In this document: in pieces, positions 57,033 through 64,000 of the stretch
Layout: every line of letters starts with the position of its first letter
Numbering within the stretch: position 1 is the stretch's first letter
DNA from: Umezawaea sp049997955
Lineage (GTDB): Bacteria > Actinomycetota > Actinomycetes > Mycobacteriales > Pseudonocardiaceae
Reading direction: 5' to 3'
DNA length: 64,000 bases
Assembly (NCBI GenBank): GCA_049997955.1
Contig: JAEBDY010000002.1
Coordinates: 1-64,000, forward strand
Program-made: the position numbers and the translations under genes
Notes under the pieces: model-generated
What the model saw: only the letters and a program-made list of their open reading frames with translations
Told to the model about the DNA's origin: nothing
The model's database searches: none

Positions 57033-59582
57033 TCAGGCCTCGGCCATCCCGGCGACGACCGAGGTGCGACCCGCTCGCCTGGCGGGCATGGCGGCGGCGA
57101 TCATCGCGGCGATCACGGCGGCCAGGAGCATCGCGCCGATCTGCCCGGCGGGCACGGCGAACGTGAGGCCGAAGCTGTCGGACGAGAGCGCCTCGACCAG
57201 GATCCAGCCGAAGCCGATGCCGAGGACCAGGCCGATCGCGGCGCCCATGACGGCCATGAGCACCGATTCGATCACCAGCATCAGCCGCAGCTGACCCTTG
57301 GTGAGGCCCAGCGCCCGCAGCAGCGCCGACTCCCTGGTGCGCTCCAGCACCGAGAGGGTCAACGTGTTGGCGATGCCGAAGAGGGCGATGATGACGGCCA
57401 GGCCGATGAGCGCCCAGATGAAGCCGAGCACCTGGTCCACCTGGGTGTTGAGCTGGGCCTTCGTCTCGGCGGCGCTGTCGATGACGGCGATTGGCGAGGC
57501 GTCGGTGACCTTCTCGACGGCCTTGCGGCCCACCTCGGTGGTGACGCCGTCCCTGAGCTTCACCATGACGCTCTCGAAGCCGCGGGTCTCGGGCTGGAAC
57601 GCGTCGAGCGTGTCCATCGTGATGAGTCCGCTGCCGTCGATGCCGTCGACGACCGCGACGACCTTCAGGTCCTGCTTCGTGGCACCGCGGCCCTGGGTGA
57701 GGGTGCCGCCGACGGCCAGTCCGGAGTGCTTGGCGAACGAGGTGCTGATCGCCACCTCGCCCTTCTTGAGCCCGGTGATGCTGCCCGACGTCGCCTTGGG
57801 CCGCACCAGGTCACCGATCGCCTCGGGCGTGGTGGCCATGAGGTAGACGCCGTACGAGGCCTCCCCGCCTTCCCCGGACTCGCTGTCGCTCCTCGGTGCG
57901 TAGCCCGCCATCGGCGCGACCTTGGCCACCTCGGGGACCGCGGCGAGCTGGTCGACCAGGTCCTGCTGCAACGGCCTGCTGTAGACCGAGGAGCTGACCG
58001 TGTAGTCGGCCGGGAAGCGCTGGTCGACCTCGGCGTTCGCGGTCTCCTTCGCGCTGGTGGCGACCACGGTGACCAGGCTGACGATGGTCACGCCGATCAT
58101 CAGCGCGGCGGTCGTGGCCGCGGTGCGCTTGGGGTTGCGGCCCGCGTTGCCCGACGCCAGCTTGGCGGGGACGCCGAACAGCGCCCTCGGCACGACGCCG
58201 AGCACCCGGTTGACCGGTCCGACGAGCACCGGGCCGAGCGTGACCACCATGGCGAGCAGCAGCATCGTGCCGGTGCCGGTGACGAGCAGGGCCGCTTCCT
58301 CCTCCATGCCCATCCCCAGGAACACCACGCCGACGCCCACCAGGCCGAGCAGCACGGCGAACGCGATCCGCAGCTTGCCCGTGCGGGCGACCTCCTCACC
58401 GCTGTCGAGCTGGGCGCGCAGCGCGGCGACCGGGGCGACCATGGTCGCCTTGCGGGCGGGCAGCGCCGCCGAGATCACCGTGATGAGCACGCCGACGCCG
58501 AACGCGGCGAGCACCGTGGTGGGCGTGACGGGCAGGCGGATGACCGTGTTGTCGCCGGAGACGGACCCGATGACGGACTGCATGAGCGCGGAGACGCCGA
58601 TCCCGGCGAACAGGCCGATCACGGAGGCGAGGAAGCCCATCACGAGGGCTTCGGCGATCACGCTGCCGAACACCTGGCCGCGGCTCGCGCCGACGCACCG
58701 CATGAGGGCCAGTTCCCTGGTGCGCTGGGCGACCAGGATGGTGAACGTGTTGTAGATGACCATGGCCGCGACCACGAGCGCGATCAGCGCGAACGCGAGC
58801 AGCAGCTGGGTCATCTCCCCCGACTGCTGGCTGATCTGCCGCAGGGTCTTGGTGGTGAGCTGCGCGCCGGTCTCGAACGAGTAGCCCTGGTTCTCGCCGA
58901 CGGCCTTCTTGAGGTCGGCGGCGAGCTGGTCCTGGGTCACGCCGGGCTTGGCCTTCACGACCAGCTGGTAGCCGCGGACCTCCTTCGACAGCCCGTTCAG
59001 CGCCTCGGGCACCATCACGAGGTGCTCGCTGCCGCCGAGCGACATCGAGTTGGCGCCCTGCGCGAACGTGCCGACGATGGTGAACGAGTGCTTGCCGTCC
59101 TCCTCGTCCAGCAGGGTGATCTGCTGGCCCATGGACAGCTTCGCCGTGGCCAGCGCCCGCACGTCGACCGCGGTCTCGGTGGGCGACGCGGGGAAGCGGC
59201 CGTCCTTCAGGTCGTACTCGCGCAGCTCCGGTGTGGTGGCGATCGGACCCGCGGTGGCGGGCTTGGCCTTGCCGTCCGCCGTGAGCAGCGCGGCCGAGAT
59301 CAGGCTGCGGACGTCCGCGCCCTCCACCCCCGGCGTCCCGCGGACCTTGTCGAGCGTGGCCTGGGAGATGCCGGTCTCGGACTCCGGGCCCTCACCCGCG
59401 AGCGTCATCGACACGTCGACGCCGCGGGCGTTCTTGGCGAACTCGTCCTCCATGCCCTCGGTGATGCCGTCGCCGAGGACTAGCGTGCCGCTGACGAAGG
59501 CGACGCCGAGCATGATGGCGATCGACGACAGCAGGAGCCGCGCGGTCCGCGCCCTGATGCCCGCGATGATCGTCTTCAGCAT
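57033..59582 (-). CDS. MacB/FtsX-type ABC transporter permease (duplicated)
   Basis: An 849-residue permease from ATG 59582, which shares one base with the ATPase stop (TGATG). Two FtsX halves: helix 1 (17-40), a large extracytoplasmic domain, then three helices at about 250-370; the second half repeats this with helices near 415, 470 and three more at 720-845. RTRELALMRCVGASRGQVF and RTRESALLRALGLTKGQLR are the coupling helices. It exports or extracts a lipid, peptide or drug. Regulation by the neighbouring AraC-GyrI protein is possible. Confidence 0.93.
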   Translation of the reverse strand: MLKTIIAGIRARTARLLLSSIAIMLGVAFVSGTLVLGDGITEGMEDEFAKNARGVDVSMTLAGEGPESETGISQATLDKVRGTPGVEGADVRSLISAALLTADGKAKPATAGPIATTPELREYDLKDGRFPASPTETAVDVRALATAKLSMGQQITLLDEEDGKHSFTIVGTFAQGANSMSLGGSEHLVMVPEALNGLSKEVRGYQLVVKAKPGVTQDQLAADLKKAVGENQGYSFETGAQLTTKTLRQISQQSGEMTQLLLAFALIALVVAAMVIYNTFTILVAQRTRELALMRCVGASRGQVFGSVIAEALVMGFLASVIGLFAGIGVSALMQSVIGSVSGDNTVIRLPVTPTTVLAAFGVGVLITVISAALPARKATMVAPVAALRAQLDSGEEVARTGKLRIAFAVLLGLVGVGVVFLGMGMEEEAALLVTGTGTMLLLAMVVTLGPVLVGPVNRVLGVVPRALFGVPAKLASGNAGRNPKRTAATTAALMIGVTIVSLVTVVATSAKETANAEVDQRFPADYTVSSSVYSRPLQQDLVDQLAAVPEVAKVAPMAGYAPRSDSESGEGGEASYGVYLMATTPEAIGDLVRPKATSGSITGLKKGEVAISTSFAKHSGLAVGGTLTQGRGATKQDLKVVAVVDGIDGSGLITMDTLDAFQPETRGFESVMVKLRDGVTTEVGRKAVEKVTDASPIAVIDSAAETKAQLNTQVDQVLGFIWALIGLAVIIALFGIANTLTLSVLERTRESALLRALGLTKGQLRLMLVIESVLMAVMGAAIGLVLGIGFGWILVEALSSDSFGLTFAVPAGQIGAMLLAAVIAAMIAAAMPARRAGRTSVVAGMAEA

Positions 59583-60343
59583 CACGCCCCCAGGTGCTTG
59601 AGCGCGGACAGCACCGAGTCGGCGGTCGGGTTCTGGATCTCGCCCGCGAGGTGGCCGTCGGCGAGCAGCACGACGCGGTCGGCGTAGGACGCGGCGACGG
59701 GGTCGTGGGTCACCATGATCACGGTCTGGCCGAGCTTGCGCACGGACATCCGCAGGAAGTCGAGGACCTCGGCGCCGGAGCGCGAGTCCAGGTTGCCGGT
59801 CGGCTCGTCGGCGAACACCACGTCCGGGCGGGCGACCAGGGCGCGGGCGCAGGCCACTCGCTGCTGCTGGCCGCCGGACAGCTCGGACGGCTTGTGCTTC
59901 AACCGGTCCCGCAGGCCGAGCACGTCGACGATGGTGTCGAACCACTGCTTGTCGGGCTTGCGGCCCGCCAGTTCCAGGCCCAGCAGGATGTTCGCCTCGG
60001 CGGACAGCGTGGGCAGCAGGTTGAACGCCTGGAAGACGAACCCGACCCGGTCGCGGCGGAGCTTGGTGAGGTCCTTGTCGTTGAGGCCGGTGATCTCGGT
60101 CCCCCCGACGTGGACGGACCCGCCGTCCACGTTGTCCAGGCCCGCGAGGCAGTGCATGAGGGTCGACTTGCCGGAGCCGGACGGACCCATGATGGCGGTG
60201 AACCGGCCCGCCTCGAACGTCACGGTCACGCCGCCGAGCGCCCGCACCGCGGTGTCGCCCTTGCCGTACACCTTCACCAGGCTGGAGGCGGCGACGGCGG
60301 CTTGCGTGCCAACCCGGCCCGTCTCGGACACCACTGCAGACAT
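59582..60343 (-). CDS. ABC transporter ATP-binding protein (LolD/MacB type)
   Basis: A 253-residue ATPase. Walker A IMGPSGSGKST, Q-loop FVFQAFNLLPTLS, signature LSGGQQQRVACARAL, Walker B VVFADEPTGNLDS and H-loop VTHDP are all intact. It powers the downstream FtsX permease. ATG 60343 (GGGG six bases upstream) and ATG 60355 are both possible starts. Confidence 0.94.
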   Translation of the reverse strand: MSAVVSETGRVGTQAAVAASSLVKVYGKGDTAVRALGGVTVTFEAGRFTAIMGPSGSGKSTLMHCLAGLDNVDGGSVHVGGTEITGLNDKDLTKLRRDRVGFVFQAFNLLPTLSAEANILLGLELAGRKPDKQWFDTIVDVLGLRDRLKHKPSELSGGQQQRVACARALVARPDVVFADEPTGNLDSRSGAEVLDFLRMSVRKLGQTVIMVTHDPVAASYADRVVLLADGHLAGEIQNPTADSVLSALKHLGA

Positions 60344-60558
60344 TCCCTGCCCCATTTCCCTCAACGTCTCGCTGACAAGGGAAAACCTAGGGATCAGGGC
60401 TGTGCGCGGACATCACTCCCAGCGCCCACTCCGTCCTCACCCCAGAGGATGACGCGGTGTCCTCCCGTGGTCGCACGACCCGACCGGGTCGGGCACGGGA
60501 TGTCGGGTCGGGCAGGGTGTGCGGTCCCTAGTTTCGGTGTCGAGGAAGGGAGGCCGGA

Positions 60559-61419
60559 GTGCTGGAACGGCTGAACCAGGCGATGGAGCACGTCGAGCGC
60601 AACCTCGACCAGCCGATCGAGGTGGCCGACCTGGCGCGGATCGCGCTGACGTCGGAGTACCACCTGCGGCGGCTGTTCTCCGCGCTGGCGGGCGTGCCGC
60701 TGTCGGAGTACGTGCGGCGCAGGCGGCTCACCGTCGCGGGCGCCGAGGTGCTGGCGGGCGAGGAGACGCTGCTCGACATCGCCGTGCGGTACGGCTACGG
60801 CTCGGGCGAGGCGTTCGCCAGGGCGTTCCGCGCCGTGCACGGGGTCGGTCCGGGCGAGGCCCGGCGGACCGGTGCGGCGTTGCGGTCCCAGCCACGGATG
60901 TCCTTCCGCCTCGTCGTCGAAGGGAGCAGCAGCATGCGGTACCGGGTAGTGGAGAAGGACGAGTTCAGGGTGGTCGGCCGCAAGAAGCGGGTGCCGCTCG
61001 TGCACGAGGGGATGAACCCGGCGATCGTCGAGTTCGTGAAGGGCCTCGACCCCGAGGTGCGGACGCGGATCGGCGAGCTGTCCGACCAGGAGCCCGCCGG
61101 GGTGCTCAACGTCAGCATGAACGTCGACGAGAGCTTCGAGGAGGGCACCGAGCTGGACTTCTACTACGCCGCGGCCACCGGCGCGGACGTGCCGGAGGAC
61201 CTGGACGCGCTGGACGTGGCCGCCGGGACGTGGGCGGTGTTCGAGAGCTCCGGCGAGTTCCCGAAGGTCCTCCAGGAGGTGTGGCGGGACGTGTACACCC
61301 AGTGGTTCCCGTCCAACCCCTACCGCAGCGTGCCGGGTCCGTCGCTGCTGAGCGCGAAGCTGTCGGAGGACGGCTCCACGGCGGACGCGGCGCTGTGGGT
61401 CAAGGTGGAGCGCGCCTAG
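60559..61419 (+). CDS. AraC-type regulator with GyrI-like effector domain
   Basis: A 286-residue protein from GTG 60559 (GGAGG five bases upstream). The AraC domain (1-110; LARIALTSEYHLRRLFSALAG and IAVRYGYGSGEAFARAFRAVHG) is followed by a GyrI/Rob-like domain (125-286; YRVVEKDEFRVVGRKKRVP, YYAAATGADVPEDLDALDVAAGTWAVFESSGEFP) that binds hydrophobic drugs in related proteins. It is divergent from the ABC exporter operon and could induce it. Its TAG stop shares a CTAG tetramer with the convergent LuxR gene. Confidence 0.92.
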   Translation: MLERLNQAMEHVERNLDQPIEVADLARIALTSEYHLRRLFSALAGVPLSEYVRRRRLTVAGAEVLAGEETLLDIAVRYGYGSGEAFARAFRAVHGVGPGEARRTGAALRSQPRMSFRLVVEGSSSMRYRVVEKDEFRVVGRKKRVPLVHEGMNPAIVEFVKGLDPEVRTRIGELSDQEPAGVLNVSMNVDESFEEGTELDFYYAAATGADVPEDLDALDVAAGTWAVFESSGEFPKVLQEVWRDVYTQWFPSNPYRSVPGPSLLSAKLSEDGSTADAALWVKVERA

Positions 61420-64000
61420 GACTGGTCGAGCAGGCCGCGGTCGTAGGCGATGGCCACGGCTTCGGCGCGGCGGCCCGCGCCGAGCTTGGCCATGATGCGG
61501 GTGAGGTGGACGCTGACCGTCTTCTCGCTGATGTACAGCTCCTCGCCGACCTCGCGGTTGGTGCGCCCCAGCGCGACGAGGCCGAGCACGGACCGTTCCC
61601 GAGGGGTGAACGGGTCCACGTGGTCGCGCGGCTCGGCCTCGTCCGCGCGCAGGGTGATCCTGGCCCGCCGGGCGGTCCGGGTGACGGCGTCGAGCAGCGG
61701 GGCCGCTCCGACGCCGCGGGCGAACTCGCCGACCTCCCGCAGGTGCACGGCGGCCTCATCGCGGCGGTCGGCGCCCAGCAGCGCCTCGGCCAGCCGCCAC
61801 CGGCACACGGCGTGGTCGAAGACCGCGCCGAAGCCGAACTCCGCCACCGCGCGCGCCCACAGCTCGGGGTCGCCCGCACCGCCGAGCCGGCTCTCCTCGG
61901 CTTCCGCCCTGGCGAGCCACGCCCGGCCCTCCGGACCGAGGACCCCGGTGCGCGGCACCCCGTTCGCGGCCGTCGCCCGCGAGTAGTCCGCGAGCCGGTG
62001 GCCCTCGGCGACGGCGTTCGCCTCGCCGGTCTTGTCGCGGCGGCGACGGGCGCGGGCCGCCACGTCCGCGTGACCGGCGATGCCCAGCGCTCCCAGCCGG
62101 ATGCCTGCGAGCAACCACTCGCCCTCCAGCTGGCGGGTCCAGTCGATGGCGTCCGAGACCCGCTCCACGGCCTGTTCCGGCTTGCCGCGCCACTGCGCCA
62201 GCTCGGCGCCGGTGCCGCCGGTGATCAGCGCGATCTGGAGGTCGCGGTGCCAGTCCTTGCGCAGCTCGCCGATCAGGCGCTCGGCCTGCTCGAAGTCGCC
62301 TCGGCTGACGGCCACGTGCGTGCCCGCCGCGGCCAGCCTGGCGATGATCGTGCTGGACACGGCCGGACCGGGCGGTTCGGCCGCTTCCGCGCTCTCGTCC
62401 CAGCGGCCGAGGTGGAAGAGCGTGAGCGCCAGCAGCACCCGGACCTCCAGCCCGAAGCCGCTCCAGGTCATGCCCTTGTCCCTGGCCCGGTCCGAGGCCA
62501 GCTCGAACACCTCCAGGGCTTCGGCCAGCTCGCCGCGGTCGTAGTGGTGCAGGCCGAGGAAGTACCGCGCCCGCAGCTCGGTGTTGACCGCGTCCGCCTC
62601 GACCGCGCAGTCGATCGCGCCGTTCAGGTGCTCGCGGGCCGACTCGGTGCGGTTGTCGCTGTCGTCCAGCAGCCCCAACGTGGCCAGCGCGTCCGCCACC
62701 GCCCCCGCCGCGTCGGACGCGCGCCCGTCCCGCACGGCCATCTCCGCGCGTTCCCGTGCCAGCGGGAGGTCGCGGGCGTAGCGCAGGCAGGACGCAGACA
62801 CCGCCAGCACCCACGCGCGGGACTGGCTCGCGGGCCGGTCCTCCACCAGCCGCCACGCCTGGTCGACGGCCTCGTACATCTCCTTGTCGTGCCCGTCCAT
62901 CCCCTGCGACGCCTGCGCGACCCGCCGCCACATCTCGGCGGCCTTCTCGGGGTCCGCCGGGTCGACGACGCGGGTCGCGGACCGGGCGAACGCGAGCGCC
63001 CGCTCGGGCTGCCCGGCCGTGCCCGCCGACCAGGACGCCCGGCTCAGCAGCACCAGCTCGGTCACGTCCGTCGGCCGCTGGTCCTCCGCGACCGCGTCCC
63101 ACAGCTTCAACGCCTGCTCGAAGTGCCGCAGCGCCTCGGCGGGCGCTCCCGTGCGGTGCGCCTCCTGCCCGGCGTCGACGGACGCGGCCAGCGCGCGCGG
63201 CAGGTCGTGGCTCTCCAGGCTGTGGTACGCCAGCCCCGCGGCGAACCCGCGCCCCTCGCGGCCGGTCAGGTAGCGCGCGTACGCGGCGTGCAGCCGGACG
63301 CGTTCGCCGGGCAGCAGGTCGCCGTAGACGGCCTCGCGCAGCAGCGCGTGCCGGAACGCGTAGATCTCGTCGCCCTCGCCGACCAGCAGCACGTGGTGCT
63401 GCACGGCTTCGCGCAGCGCGGCGTCCAGCGCCACGTCGTCCAGGCCCGCGACGGTCCGCAGCCGGTCGTGGCTCACCCGGCGGCCGCCGACGGACGCGAC
63501 GCGCACGACGTGCTGGGTGCCGGGGCCCAACCGCTCGATGCGGGTCAGCAGCACGTCCGCCAGCGCGGACGGCATGCCGCCGCTGGGCAGGCAGCTCGCG
63601 GCGGCGAGCAGCTCCTCGGCGAAGAACGGGTTGCCCTCGGACCGCTCGGCGACCTCGCGGACCACGTCCTCCGGCAGCTCGTCGGCCAGCGCGTCCACGA
63701 ACCGGCGCGACTCCTCGGCCCCGAACGGCGCCAGCTCGACCCGTTCCACGACGGGGAGCCGGAGCAGCTCGGTCAGCAGGGGCCGCAACGGGTGCGCGCG
63801 GTGCAGGTCGTCCGACCGGTAGGTGCCCACGATCAGCAGCCGCTGCGACCGCAGCCGGGACAGCAGGAACGACAGGAGGTAGCGGGTCGACGCGTCGGCC
63901 CAGTGCAGGTCCTCCAGGACCAGCAGCACGGTCCGCCGCTCGGCCAGGTCGCCGAGGAGCCCGTGCACCGCGTCGAACAGCTGCAACTGCCCGACGTCCT
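61416..64000 (-). CDS. LAL-type LuxR transcriptional activator (partial, open at right edge)
   Basis: At least 856 residues; the N-terminus with Walker A lies beyond the window. The visible part begins in the AAA/NACHT-like ATPase (VLLVLEDLHWADASTRYLLSFLL is Walker B, VGTYRSDDLHRAHPL sensor-like), then a long TPR-like helical region, and a C-terminal LuxR HTH (FTPRERSVLGLVALGRTNREVGEELYISEKTVSVHLTRIMAKLGAGRR). Large ATP-binding regulators of this type often switch on secondary-metabolite clusters or maltose regulons (MalT). Targets probably lie to the right. Convergent with the AraC-GyrI gene. Confidence 0.93.
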   Translation of the reverse strand, partial: DVGQLQLFDAVHGLLGDLAERRTVLLVLEDLHWADASTRYLLSFLLSRLRSQRLLIVGTYRSDDLHRAHPLRPLLTELLRLPVVERVELAPFGAEESRRFVDALADELPEDVVREVAERSEGNPFFAEELLAAASCLPSGGMPSALADVLLTRIERLGPGTQHVVRVASVGGRRVSHDRLRTVAGLDDVALDAALREAVQHHVLLVGEGDEIYAFRHALLREAVYGDLLPGERVRLHAAYARYLTGREGRGFAAGLAYHSLESHDLPRALAASVDAGQEAHRTGAPAEALRHFEQALKLWDAVAEDQRPTDVTELVLLSRASWSAGTAGQPERALAFARSATRVVDPADPEKAAEMWRRVAQASQGMDGHDKEMYEAVDQAWRLVEDRPASQSRAWVLAVSASCLRYARDLPLARERAEMAVRDGRASDAAGAVADALATLGLLDDSDNRTESAREHLNGAIDCAVEADAVNTELRARYFLGLHHYDRGELAEALEVFELASDRARDKGMTWSGFGLEVRVLLALTLFHLGRWDESAEAAEPPGPAVSSTIIARLAAAGTHVAVSRGDFEQAERLIGELRKDWHRDLQIALITGGTGAELAQWRGKPEQAVERVSDAIDWTRQLEGEWLLAGIRLGALGIAGHADVAARARRRRDKTGEANAVAEGHRLADYSRATAANGVPRTGVLGPEGRAWLARAEAEESRLGGAGDPELWARAVAEFGFGAVFDHAVCRWRLAEALLGADRRDEAAVHLREVGEFARGVGAAPLLDAVTRTARRARITLRADEAEPRDHVDPFTPRERSVLGLVALGRTNREVGEELYISEKTVSVHLTRIMAKLGAGRRAEAVAIAYDRGLLDQS

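Overview
The window is high-GC DNA with frequent GTG and TTG starts, many 1- or 4-base stop/start overlaps, an Lsr2 nucleoid protein, a CsoR copper sensor, a cellobiose-type LacI/GH1/binding-protein locus and large LuxR- and AraC-type regulators. This points to a filamentous actinomycete, probably order Pseudonocardiales (Actinosynnema/Saccharothrix/Lentzea-like). The taxonomic call is inference; no rRNA is present.

Layout. (1) 124-10550, minus strand: a tightly packed nine-gene operon encoding two atypical protein kinases, a PP2C phosphatase, a von Willebrand A (vWA) protein, a DUF4407 membrane coiled-coil protein, a LIM/DA1-like zinc peptidase, a class III nucleotide-cyclase-like protein, a P-loop/alpha-helical-repeat protein and an SPFH-like coiled-coil protein. 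The kinase + PP2C + vWA core resembles the TerY-P phosphorylation triads, but the combination with a DA1-like peptidase and a cyclase fold looks unusual and is the best candidate here for an undescribed signalling or conflict system. (2) 11142-18882: mixed housekeeping and secreted genes (trypsin-like protease, PI-PLC-like lectin fusion, Rid protein, PH protein, hydrolase, methyltransferase, stand-alone TrpF, two membrane-anchored proteins). (3) 19261-22795: an odd tRNA-Leu(CAA) with terminator, csoR with its operator, lsr2, a fused pabAB and a small zinc protein. (4) 22805-28654: an MIO-type aromatic ammonia-lyase/aminomutase, a membrane phosphoesterase and a three-gene spermidine operon (PLP decarboxylase, SpeH, SpeE). 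(5) 28694-34130: DPP-IV-like peptidase, a chimeric two-component remnant, DUF1295 plus CFA-like methyltransferase, and a secreted repeat protein. (6) 34297-37042: gcvT-glyA under a glycine riboswitch with a good promoter. (7) 39136-46528: beta-oxidation genes (racemase, acyl-CoA dehydrogenase, fadA, fadB), an intergenic stretch rich in tandem repeats and palindromes, and an AraC regulator. (8) 46761-50665: DM13 protein, small membrane protein, winged-helix protein, Thr/Pro-rich secreted protein and an ACT-GNAT acetyltransferase. (9) 50747-55947: LacI regulator, about 1 kb of degenerate tandem repeats, GH1 beta-glucosidase and an orphan sugar-binding lipoprotein. The permeases expected between the last two are missing, while two CebR-like operators remain. 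(10) 56303-64000: HxlR regulator, ABC/FtsX exporter, AraC-GyrI regulator and the C-terminal part of a LAL-type LuxR regulator that runs off the right edge.

Most transcription units end in strong GC hairpins that can be read directly from the sequence, and several are bidirectional between convergent genes. Two convergent pairs share one CTAG tetranucleotide as both stop codons.
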